From: Portulaca oleracea
Taxonomy: Eukaryota > Streptophyta > Magnoliopsida > Caryophyllales > Portulacaceae
Direction of reading: 5' to 3'
Length of the DNA: 64,000 nt
Assembly (NCBI GenBank): GCA_029582165.1
Contig: CM055890.1
Span: 2,212,044 to 2,276,043 of the forward strand
Below the pieces are notes generated by a model. The model made no database searches. It saw only the letters and a program-made list of their open reading frames with translations, and was not told the origin of the DNA. The position numbers and the translations under genes were made by a program. Below, piece after piece: positions 45,894-56,602 of this stretch. Positions within the stretch are counted from its first letter, which is position 1, and each line of letters opens with the position of its first letter.

Positions 45894-47467
45894 TGATGTA
45901 TAATAGGATCAAAGATTGTATCTTAATCAATTACACATCAAAGGAGACATGCAACCAATCTCAACACGGGAGGCTTCAAGTGATCTAGGGAAAAGAGTAG
46001 GGTGCTTCAAGGGAGAAAGATGGAGTCTTTGAGAGAGAATATGAATTGTGGATGATGAAAGGTTGAATCTTCATGAGTAAAGAGAGGGAATTTGGATGGG
46101 AGGGTTTGAGAGTGACGTTGGGGATGGTGAGGATGACGAGAGTGATGAGAGATTTGAGAGTATGAGATGGATTAGCGTTTAGGGATTATGAGAGGGGCTT
46201 ATGGCGTGAGGCCTTTGAGAGATTGAGAGAGAGATTGATGTATTTGAAAGAGTAGGGTTTGAGGGAGGGACGTTTGGATGAGAGGGGGAGAGAATGAGTT
46301 TGATGTGAGCTAGGGTTTGAGAGGGAGGGTTGATGTGAGAAAGGTTTGGAGGGAGAGTGTCGAGATCTTTAGGGTTTTGGGGTCTATCTCAACTATATTG
46401 ATAGAGAGATAAGAGAAGTAATTATCTTAACTGTATTGACAGAAAGATAAGAACGGATAGTTCTAGGTTTCTAACTTGAATCCACAAGAGAGACAACCTA
46501 GGGCTAACTTGACCTAGACCGCAACCTAGGATCAAGCTCTTCCTAACCACTTGGGTGCCATGCCAAGATACAATAGAAGAAAGGGGGTGAGGTTTATTCA
46601 AACACTCGCGAGAAAGCTAAAAGCTTAACTGATTTCATAATTCAAGCTTGGGTGCCTTTGAGAGGCTACAAGCCTAGCTATTTATACTACTAAAGTCCTA
46701 AACCTCCTAGGACTCTCAAGATTGGCGTGCAAGCCATCTTCTCCTACTAGGACTCTATTACTTGGCATGCAAGCCAAGGACTCCTAATACTAGACGCAAT
46801 CTACTCCATCTCCTCCTTGGATTAGGACTCCTTATCCTAAGGGGAGTTGGTTACAAGAGATAATAATCCTTTTTGGACTTGGCTTTCCTAATCCAAGATG
46901 GATTAGTTACAAAATAAGCCAACCTTATCTAGGACTACATAGCTTGGCGCCTAATCTAACACACCACATGCCTATCACACACACACACACACACACACCT
47001 TCTAGATCATTCTAGAACATTCTAGAGTATTCTAGATTAATCTAGACTCCTACGACTTGGTGTCCAAGTTTGTATATATTACTTGGCACCTCACACAACT
47101 GGAAATGTAAATTAAACCCTAGAAATGTAAAGAAATACATTAAAAGGCTAAAACTGTGAGCTTCTTCTTGAAATGGTCAGAAATGTGAAATTCATCTCAA
47201 AATGAACAGAAATGTGAACTTCATCTTGAAATGGTCCAAACTGTGAAGTTCAACTTGGGCTTTGTACTTGGGCCTTTAGTTGTGGACTTGGAGGACATGG
47301 GATTCCCATCATCCTCTATGAATCTTGGGTCTCCGAAGGTGATCCCAAGGCTATGTGAGCCTCCATTTCCTTCCATGAAACTATGATCCCCAAAGGTGAG
47401 ACCTAGGTTAAGCAGTTCTCCTTCATGGGCCTCTTCTGATGTTTTTGGCGTGGGCCAAAATACATCA
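45894..47467 (-). repeat. Element H 5' LTR
   Basis: Same ends, 1574 bp. A TATAAATAG box (sense) is at 46678-46686. Confidence 0.93.
47001..47038 (-). promoter_or_regulatory. Repeated TTCTAGA / heat-shock motif in the H LTR
   Basis: Four TTCTAGA units spaced 10 bp apart; 47010-47022 reads TTC-TA-GAA-CA-TTC, a perfect three-unit heat-shock element, and the next unit is partial. It lies about 330 bp upstream of the TATAAATAG box in the sense direction. The same block is in the other LTR (43543-43579). Confidence 0.55.
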
Positions 47468-47534
47468 CCTTGAGCCTAAACACATCCCAAATCAGCCCAA
47501 ACACATAGCCACAAAAAAAAAAAACCCAGCAGCC

Positions 47535-48344
47535 ATGACTTTCAACAAGCCCTCATATCGAGAGAGGAATCAGATTTTGAAGGAGGAAAGGAGATTGAGG
47601 CGTGGGATCAAGATATTACAATTGGAGATAAATATGTGTGAATTTATTTATGATTCCATGAAGTCATTTGAACCACCTTTGATTCAAGAGGAAGAACACA
47701 AGGATGAACACGAGGTTGATTTTAATCACCCTCCTATTTTTGATGTGTATGAAGACGAAGAAGATTATATGGGGTTAAAGGAGGAAGAAGAGGAGAAAGA
47801 AGAATAGGAAAATTCCTTTAGTGGATCCGGGAGAGGAGGTAGAGATCCTAGATATGATGAGGAAGTAGAGGATCTTGATGAAGAAGAGTGTGTAAATGAA
47901 CTTTTGGAGGATCCTGTCTATGATGAGGAGGTTGAGGACTGTCTGTCCTTGACACAGTCGACGACCTTAGGGTTCTGCCAGCCAATGACCTTGGCAGAAT
48001 CTGAACCTCAATTTGTGATGATGAACGACATGACATCTTTTCGTGTTACAAGGATGAAAATAGAGAATGAAGCTTCCGGTGGCTTCAATGTTGAGTTGGT
48101 TTATTTCCAACCGAGGTCACTTCTATGGGTGAACTTGGAGGTGACAAGAAGACCAAAGCGGAAGAGGTGGAAGCGAAGAAGGTCAAAATATGAGGAATGG
48201 AGTATTTCCGGCCTTGATCCTTTTCAAGTTAATTGGTGTCCAATATTTTGGTCAAGGTATGGGATCTCAAGAATTTTCTTACTACATTATTTTGATGGGC
48301 ATGAAAGAAGCATACTTGCGAATATTTTGGAGTTTCATGAATGA
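47535..48344 (+). pseudogene. Element G short gag-like ORF plus unidentified segment
   Basis: ATG 47535 follows a leader with a run of 12 A. The protein begins MTFNKPSYRERNQILKEERR, a charged, helix-prone stretch, then an acidic run and FSGSGRGGRDPRYDEEVEDL. NPFS-x-x-GRGG matches the end of the family-1 gag N-terminus, and DPVYDEEVED matches the family-1 linker after the zinc knuckle, so capsid and knuckle have been deleted between them. A TAG interrupts at 47806. The frame continues through LAESEPQFVMMNDMTS and an Arg/Lys cluster (RRPKRKRWKRRRSK) of unknown origin to a stop at 48344. Confidence 0.65.
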
Positions 48345-49346
48345 ATGTTTTGTGAAATTTAATGTGCTTTGGTGTTGTGTTGAGAAGGTTATCATGATTA
48401 TACAACTTTGGTTGAGTCAAGATAGTGGATAAGAAGTGGAGTCGTATTATCTTGATTTGGTGAGCCTTGAAGATGTTTGTTGTGGATTATTGTGGAATGT
48501 TGTCAAAGCCTTGATCATATGTTCTATATTGGGGAGTATGCCTTGGATGTTTACTGTGGAAGTTGTGCTAGGAGGCACATTGTCGTGTCATACCGTCACC
48601 ATGTTTAGCAAGAGAAGCATCTATGTCGCAGATCCTTTTGCTCAAATTGTCAACTGTTCTGTCTTGTGGCCCTCCAGACACTCAAGCACTGATTTTCACA
48701 TTCCTTACCAAACTTGGTTCATCATTAATCCTACCATCACCCCACCACTCAAACCACCACTGTCTTTAGCCCACAAAACAACCCCAAAAGCCCCACAAAA
48801 ACCCTCATACTAAATAACTTCCTATTCAACAAGAGAAGAACCGATGACTATCCTTTTGTATCCAGCCACAGAAAGTCTGACCTCACTCCTTTGAAACCGA
48901 TCCAGCTTGTTATACCCAATGCGCATTTGGTTTTTGAACCTGGTTTGGTTACCCCTTTAATTACTAAACATCCCAAGTTTTTAGCCACAAAACTTAGCCG
49001 CTCAAATAACCATCCATTACTTACCCATCCTTTGGAACACTATCCTTATGTGTTTCCCGAAGAAAATCCCCCTGGTTTACCTCCTAAATATGAGTTTCAG
49101 TCGAACGGAAGAAGGAAGCTAAGTTTAATGATTTCGCTCACAAGAGAAAGAAGAAGATGGGTTTTCTCCCAAGAGATCTTGTTTGGATTTTGTTTAATGA
49201 AGCTAAGTTGGTTCCAAGAGCTAAAGGTCCCTTTGAGGTCCTTGGAATGATCCAGATTGAAGTTGACACTTTTGGAGACGGATCAATGTCCTTGAGGCCA
49301 TACTATTCTTGGTGTATATCATTTAGGCCATATTATTCTGAAGGGG
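48345..49346 (+). pseudogene. Element G unidentified segment, protease/RT-junction relic and integrase stub
   Basis: 48436-48813 is open but matches no family I know; it ends in a Pro-rich stretch (ITPPLKPPLSLAHKTTPKAP). Next, LTPLKPIQLVIPNAHLVFEPG and YPYVFPEENPPGLPPKYEFQ correspond to the region just before RT in family 1. Immediately after, the sequence becomes the integrase C-terminal part (KLVPRAKGPFEVLGM in sister copies). RT, RNase H and the integrase core are absent. In G the stub has lost about 40 bp near 49195. Confidence 0.6.
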
Positions 49347-49793
49347 CTGACAGAACCCTAAGGTCATCAATTGTGTCAAAGATATACAGTCCTCAACCTC
49401 CTCATCATAGACAGGATCCTTCAAAAGTTCATTTACACACTCTTCTTCATCAAGATCCTCTACTTTCTCATCATATATAGGATCTCTACCTCCTCTCCCG
49501 GATCCACTAAAAGGATTTTCCTCTTCTTCTTTCTCCTCTTCTTCCTCCTCGAACCCCATATAATCTTCTTCATCTTCATACACATCAAAAATAGGAAGGT
49601 GATTAAAATCGACCTCGTGTTCATCCTTGTGTTCTTCCTCTTGATTCAAAGGTGGTTCAAATGACTTCATGGAATCTTAAATAAATTCACATAAATTTAT
49701 CTCCAATTGTAACATCTTGATCTCACGCCTTAATCTCCTTTCTTCCTTCAAAATCATATTCCTCTCTCGATATGAGGGCTTGCTGAAAGCCAT
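49347..49793 (-). pseudogene. Copy I gag-like ORF, truncated at the inversion junction
   Basis: ATG at 49793 (sense), preceded by a 19-base poly(A) (plus T run 49804-49822). It codes the same basic/acidic N-terminus (VDFNHLPIFDVYEDEEDYMG, NPFSGSGRGGRDP), with a TAA at about 49678, and ends at the junction after LTQLMTLGFCQP. Confidence 0.6.
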
Positions 49794-50016
49794 GGCTGCT
49801 GAGTTTTTTTTTTTTTTTTTTTGTGGCTATGTGTTAGGGTTGATTTGGGATGTGTTTAGGCTCAAGCGAATCAAAACTCACTCACCAAGATGGTAGCTAG
49901 CTCGGATACTTCCTGAGGTGTTCTACTACTGCCCAACAGAATAAAAACAACACCAATAGCTCCCTCCAGGATGAAACTCGGCTCCTCCAAGATGAAACTC
50001 TGCTCTAATACCAAGT

Positions 50017-50658
50017 TGATGTATGCAAGGTCGCGATGATCAGAGTGATGACCTCACAAACACCAAGCGGACACACAACACTGGAATTATGGGACCTCAC
50101 AGTGAATAATCGAATGCAAAAAACTCGAAAACAAAGGGTAATCAACAAGGATCAGATGGATGAAATGGGTGAGGTGTGAAATAAGATCGAAACAACTAGA
50201 ACAACACGAATAACCTCCTCCAAGATAGAACCCGGTTCACCACGCACTCACTAACATCAAATAAGATAATATGTAACTAACTAACGAAGCTTCTAGAACA
50301 ATAGTAATGAGGGCTAATAAAAGCGTCACAAATGGCATCTTCATGAAGCTTCTAGAAAGATTGGAAGGCTCTAGAAACATCACACATGGCGCTTTCTTGT
50401 TGGAGCAGCATTCCTCACGTGGGCAAGACTGGATAATAACCTCACGAGCTGGAAGGACCTCAACAGCTCGAAAGTGACATCTTCATAGAGGACCTCAATG
50501 ACAAACACCTCACTGAATTGGAAAGACCTCAACAACTCAGGAAGTAAAGTCAAAAGGCGCAAAATAGTCTTCCTTCAGTAGGGAACGTCCTTGGTCATCC
50601 AAATTCTCAGCAGAAGCATGCTGACACCAAATAAGGTTGCGAGGGCTAATCTCCATCA
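50017..50658 (-). repeat. Family-2 LTR with two internal deletions
   Basis: TGATGTATGC to CTCCATCA but only 642 bp. About 0.4 kb is lost at ~50257, between two copies of ACATCAAA, and about 0.55 kb at ~50613. The first loss removes the TATA region; the heat-shock motifs (50287, 50340) remain. The variant primer site is at 50002-50013. Confidence 0.82.
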
Positions 50659-52537
50659 TTCCTCCCAAGTTGAGAAAAGTTTATCCTCAAACTTGGAAGG
50701 TTTTCCCCTTCAGAATAATATGGCATAAATGATATACACCAAGAATAGTTTGGCCTCAAGGACATTGATCCGTCTCCAAAAGTGTCAACTTCAATCTGGA
50801 TCATTCCAAGGACCTCAAAGGGACCTTTAGCTCTTGGAACCAACTTCCCTTTCCTCTTGGATCGAAATCTTTCTTTCTTTAGGTAGATCCAAACAAGATC
50901 ACCCGGCAGAAAAAACCATCTTCTTCTTTCTATTGTGAGCAAAATCATTAAACATAGCTTCCTTTTCCCATTCATGTTGAAACTCATATTTAGGAGGAAA
51001 ACCAGGGGGTTTTTCTTCTGGAAACACATGATGATAGTGTTTCGAAAGGATGGGTAAGTAAGGGATTGTTATTTGAGGGGCTAAGATTTGTGGCTAAAAA
51101 GTTGGGATGTTTAGTAACCAAAGGGGTAACCAAACCAGGTTCACAAACAAAATGCTCATTGGGTATAACAAGCTGGAACGGTTTCGAAGGAGTGAGGTCA
51201 GTCTTTATGTGCTGGATACAAAAGAATAGTCATCGGTTCTTCCCTTGTTGAATAGGAAGTTATTTAGTTTGAGGGGTTTTTGTGCGGCTTTTGGGGTTGT
51301 TTTGTTGGCTAAACACAGTGGTGGTTTGAGTGGTGGGGTGATGGTAGGATTAATGATGAACCAAGGTTGGTAAGGAATGTGCAAATTAGTGCTTGACTGT
51401 CTGGAGGGCCTCAAGACAGAACAATTGACAATTTGAGCAAAAGGATATGCGACATAGATGCTTCTCTTGCTAAATATGGTGAAGGTATGACACGACAATG
51501 TGCCTCCTAGCACAACTTCCACAGTAAACATCCAAGGCATACTCAACAATATAGAACATATCATCAAGGCTTTGACAACATTCAACATTAATCCACAACA
51601 AGCATCTTCAAGGCGCACCAAATCAAGATAATACGACTCCACTTCTTTTCCACTATCTTGACTCAACCAAAGTTGTATAATCATGATAACCTTCTCAACA
51701 CAACACCAAAGCACATGAAATTTCACAAAACATGCATTCATGAAACTCCAAAATATTCGCAAGTATGTTTCATTCATGCCCATCAAAATAATGTAGTAAG
51801 AAAATTCTTGAGATCCCATACCTTGACCAAAATATTGGACACCAATTAACTTGAAAAGGATCAAGGCCGGAAATACTCCATTCCTCATATTTTGACCTTC
51901 TTCGCTTCCACCTCTTCCGCTTTGGTCTTCTTATCACCTCCAAGTCCACCCATAGAAGTGACCTCGGTTAGAAATAAACCAACTCAAAATTGAAGCCACT
52001 GGAAGCTTCATTCTCCATTCTCATCCTTGTAACACGCAAAGATGTCATGTCGTTCATCATCACAAACTGAGGTTGAGATTCTGCCAAGGTGATTGGCTGA
52101 CAGAACCCTAAGGTCATCAACTGTGTCAAAGATATACAATCCTCAACCTCCTCATCATAGATAAGATCCTCCAAAAGTTCATTTACACACTCTTATTCAT
52201 CAAGATCCTCTACTTTCTCAACATATCTAGGATCTCTACCTCCTCTCCCGGATCCACTAAAAGGATTTTCCTCTTCTTCTTTCTCCTCTTCTTCCTCCTC
52301 GAACCCTATATAATCTTCTTCATCTTCATACACATCAAAAATAGGAGGGTGATTAAAATCAACCTCGTGTTCATCCTTGTGTTCTTCCTCTTGATTCAAA
52401 GGTGGTTCAAATGACTTCATGGAATCTTCAATAAATTCACACAAATTTATCTCCAATTGTAACATCTTGATCTCATGCCTCAATCTCCTTTCCTCCTTCA
52501 AAATCTGATTCCTCTCTCGATATGAGGGCTTGCTGAA
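50659..52537 (-). pseudogene. Copy J interior
   Basis: From the sense 5' side: gag-like ORF (52501 down) beginning within the helix-prone stretch because its start is lost; LAESQPQFVMMNDMTSLRVT; a 227-codon open stretch (51888-51205) of the unidentified segment; the YVFPEE-like pre-RT relic; and the integrase stub (GDLVWIYLKKERFRSKRKGK, VPRAKGPFEVLGM) to the PPT. The gag start has been deleted into the neighbouring LTR at ~52537. Confidence 0.65.
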
Positions 52538-52947
52538 TGCAAACGACCTCCAAATGGATCAACCTTTGGCATTTAGGAAAGCTCAATAATAAACTTCCTT
52601 GACATCCAAAGAGAAGAGAAATACAAACTAAGTTGAAAAGAATAACCGGCTCCAAATAAACGTCCTCAATAAGAACAACCGGCTCAAGACAGACGTCCTT
52701 AATGCATGTCCAGAACGAGATAACTCTGTGGAACCCGAATGACCTTTGGACCATGTAAGCTTGGACATTATGAACGACCTCCAAGGGACCAAATGTGAGT
52801 GAGGCCTCAATTTTGAAGTGCTGAGATAGTAAGGATGGCCTCATATAATGTGAATGACCTTTAGTATTGACAAGGCTCATCTGGGGTTTATGGATGGCCT
52901 CAAAGCATGCTGACACCAAATAAGGTTGCGAGGGCTGATCTCCATCA
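52538..52947 (-). repeat. Family-2 LTR fragment
   Basis: Only the last ~410 bp on the right side (U3 start) of the LTR, ending CTCCATCA. The primer site, R-U5 and heat-shock region are missing. Confidence 0.85.
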
Positions 52948-55018
52948 TTCCTCCCAAGTTGAGAAAAGTTTGTCCTCAAACTTGGAAGGTTTTCCCCTTC
53001 AGAATAATATGGCATAAATGATATACACCAAGAATAGTATGGCCTCAAGGACATTGATCAGTCTCCAAAAGTGTCAACTTCAATCTGGATCATTCCAAGG
53101 ACCTCAAAGGGACCTTTAGCTCTTGGAACCAACTTCCCTTTCCTCTTGGATCGAAATCCGTCTTTCTTTAAGTAGATCCAAACAAGATCTCCCGGCAGAA
53201 AAACCATCTTCTTCTTTCTCTTGTGAGCAAAATCATTAAACTTAGCTTCCTTTTCCCGTTCATGCTGAAACTCATATTTAGGAGGTAAACCAGGGGGTTT
53301 TTCTTCTGGAAACACATAATGATAGTGTTTCGAAAGGATGGGTAACTAAGGGATTGTTATTTGAGGGGCTAAGTTTTGTGGCTAAAAAGTTGGGATGTTT
53401 AGTAACCAAAGGGGTAACCAAACCAGGTTCACAAACAAAATGCTCATTGGGTATAACAAGCTGGAACAGTTTCGAAGGAGTGAGGTCAGTCTTTCTGTGG
53501 CTGGATACAAAAGGATAGTCATCGGTTCTTCCCTTGTTGAATACGAAGTTATTTAGTTTGAGGGGTTTTTGTGCGGCTTTTGCAGTTGTTTTGTTGGCTA
53601 AAGACAGTGGTGGTTTGAGTGGTGGGGTGATGGTAGGATTAATGATGAACCAAGGTTGGTAAGGAATGTGCAAATCAGTGCTTGACTGTCAGGAGGGCTT
53701 CAAGACAGAACAATTGACAATTTGAGGAAAAGGATATGCGACATAGATGCTTCTCTTGCTAAACATGGTGAAGGTATGACACGACAATGTGCCTCCTAGC
53801 ACAACTTCCACAGTAAACATCCAAGACATACTCACCAATATAGAACATATCATCAAGGCTTTGACAACATTCCACACTAATCCACAACAAGCATCTTCAA
53901 GGCTCACCAAATAAAGATAATACGACTCCACTTCTTTTCCACTATCTTGACTCAACCAAAGTTGTATAATCATGATAACCTTCTCAACACAACACCAAAG
54001 CACATGAAATTTCACAAAACATGCATTCATGAAACTCCAAAATATTCGCAAGTATGCTTCATTCATGCCCATCAAAATAATGTAGTAAGAAAATTCTTGA
54101 GATCCCATACCTTGACCAAAATATTGGACACCAATTAACTTGAAAAGGATCAAGGCCGGAAATACTCCATTCCTCATATTTTGATCTTCTTCGCTTCCAC
54201 CTCTTCCGCTTTGGTCTTCTTGTCACCTCCACGTTCACCCATAGAAGTGACCTCGGTTGGAAATAAACCAACACAACGTTGAAGCCACTGGAAGCTTCCT
54301 TCTCCATTATCATCCTTGTAACACGCAAAGATGTCATGTCGTTCATCATCACAAATTGAGGTTCAGATTCTGCCAAGGTGATTGGCTGACAGAACCCTAA
54401 GGTCATCACGTGTCAGGCGACGCATACCCTCAACCTCCTCATCATAGACAGGATCCTCCAAAAGTTCATTTACACACTCTTCTTCATCAAGATGCTCTAC
54501 TTCCTCATCATATCTAGGATCTCTACCTCCTCTCCCGGATCCACTAAAGGGATTTTCCTCTTCTTCTTTCTCCTCTTCTTCCTCCTCGAACCCCATATAA
54601 TCTTCTTCATCTTCATACACATGTGTTCATCCTTGTATTCTTCCTCTTGAGTCAAAGGTGGTTCAAATGACTTCATCGAATAATAAATAAATTCACACAA
54701 ATTTATCTCCAATTGTAACATCTTGATCTCACGCCTCAATCTCCTTTCCTCCTTCAAAATCAGATTCCTCTCTCGATATGAGGGCTTGCTGAAAGTCATG
54801 GCTGCTGAGTTTTTTTTTTTTTTTTGGGGCTATGTGTTTGGGTTGATTTGGGATGTGTTTAGGTTTAAGCGAATCAAAACTCACTCACCAAGATGGGAGC
54901 TAGCTCGGATACTTCCTGAGGTGTTCTATTACTGCCCAACATAAAAAAACAACACCAATAGCTCCCTCCAGGATGAAACTCGGCTCCTCCAAGATGAAAC
55001 TCAGCTCTAATACCAAGT
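52948..55018 (-). pseudogene. Copy K interior
   Basis: Gag-like ORF from ATG 54799 (MTFSKPSYRERNLILKEERR), shifted in the acidic part by a deletion near 54622; then LAESEPQFVMMNDMTSLRVT, the unidentified segment (54177-53689 and 53673-53278), PPGLPPKYEFQHEREKEAKF and the integrase stub (GDLVWIYLKKDGFRSKRKGK) to the PPT at 52948. Primer site at 55004-55015. A 17-base poly(A) precedes the ATG. Confidence 0.68.
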
Positions 55019-56602
55019 TGATGTATGCAAGATCGCGATGATCAGAGTGATGACCTCACAAATACCAAGCGGACACACAACATTGGAATTCTGGGACCTC
55101 ACAGTGAATAATCGAATGCAAAAAACTCCAAAACATAGGGTAATCAACAAGGATCAGATGGATGAAATGGGTAAGGTGTGAAATAAGATCGAAACAGCTA
55201 GAACAACACGAATAACCTCCTTTAAGATAGAACCCGGTTCACCACGCACCCACTAACATCAAATGGATTGAAATGGATAATGAAGGATGGAAAATGCAGA
55301 AAATAAAGGATAGTATCAAGTGATTACCGATCTCTACAAGCACACCATGACCAATTATCACAAGGGCATTAGACTTGACGACCTCAATGGATACAGGTGC
55401 ACCATCATCGAGATTACCAAGCTCTACATGCATCACAAGGATTGCCAAATCCTCGATACTGAAGTAGAATTAACGAAGGTAGAGAGTTTAACGTCACTCA
55501 CAAACAAGAGGCTCAATAAGGCACTCAAAATCTCATATTTCATATCATCAAGTTGTTATTTACAATAACCTCACAATGGGTATATATATAAATCCAGCTG
55601 AGATATAGGAGTTTCTTGAGCAAGAAGAAAACGTCCTAAACTTGCTTAATTAAACTAACTACATCAAAATAAGATAATATATAACTAACTAATGAAGCTT
55701 CTAGACAATAGTAATGAGGGCTAATAAAAACGTCACGCATGGCATCTTCTATAACAATTGGAATGCTCAAGAAACATCACACATTGCGCTTTCTTGTTGG
55801 AGCAGCATTCCTCATGTGGGCAAGGCTGGATAATATCCTCACGAGCTAGAAGGACCTCAACAGCTCGAAAGTGACGTCTTCATAGAGGACCTCAATGACA
55901 AACACCTCACTGAATTGGAAAGACCTCAACAACTCAGGAAGTAAAGTCAAAAGGCGCAAAATAGTCTTCCTTCAGTAGGGAACGTCCTTGGTCGTCCAAA
56001 TTCTCAGCAGATTCAAGATGGAGGTTCTTATTCGTATACTCAGATTGCATAGAAGATTAATGACCTCCAATAAGCAGAAGCTGATGCAACCCAAGTGAAA
56101 ATTCCAAAAGGACCTTGGTGAAACACCAAAAGACGAGCTGATCCCGAATGAGGTCCTCATGCACGTACCCAGATTGCAATAGTTGAGCAGAATGCAAACG
56201 ACCTCCAAATGGATCAACCATTGGCAGTTAGGAAAGCTCAATAATAAACTTCCTTGACATACAAATAGAAGAGAAACACAAACCAAGTTGAAAAGAATAA
56301 CTGGCTCTAAATAAACGTCCTCAATAAGAACAACCGGCTCCAGACAGACGTCCTCAATGCATGTCCAGAACGAGATAACTCTGTGGAACCCGAATGACCT
56401 TTGGACCATGTAAGCTTGGACAATATGAACGACCTCCAAGGGACCAAATGTGAGTAAGGCCTCAATTCTGAAGTGTTGAGACAGTAAGGATGGCCTCATA
56501 TAATGTGAATGACCTTTAGTATTGACAAGGCTCATCTAGGGTTTATGGATGGCCTCAAAGCATGCTGACACCAAATAAGGTTGCGAGGGCTGATCTCCAT
56601 CA
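55019..56602 (-). repeat. Family-2 LTR shared by copies K and L
   Basis: 1584 bp, TGATGTATGC to CTCCATCA. The heat-shock motifs are degraded here (TTCTAGACAAT near 55700, TCTTCTATAACA near 55748). Confidence 0.9.

Larger units (their letters stand above)
42439..47467 (-). mobile_element. Element H: gag-less Ty3/gypsy retrotransposon with heat-shock-like LTR
   Basis: A 5029-bp element inside G's leader. LTRs 42439-44010 and 45894-47467 are nearly identical. Flanks are CCTTT (42434-42438) and CCTTG (47468-47472), a 5-bp duplication with one mismatch. The interior is only 1.9 kb: gag, RNase H end and integrase are gone, while protease-RT remains as one long ORF. Confidence 0.92.
40690..49346 (+). 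mobile_element. Element G: family-2 non-autonomous LTR retrotransposon, split by H
   Basis: G starts with a 1.6-kb LTR related to the solo LTR at 13126-14717, followed by a primer-binding site, a leader, then (after element H) a short gag-like ORF, an unidentified segment and an integrase C-terminal stub. It breaks off at about 49346, some 40 bp before where the PPT should be, at a junction with inverted family-2 sequence. No 3' LTR is directly attached. The left flank is ACTAG within C; no matching right flank is visible. Confidence 0.82.

Noticed and set aside
48436..48813. Cargo segment of family 2 as a specific known enzyme or receptor
   Set aside because: I could not match it to any family in any frame, so no function is claimed.
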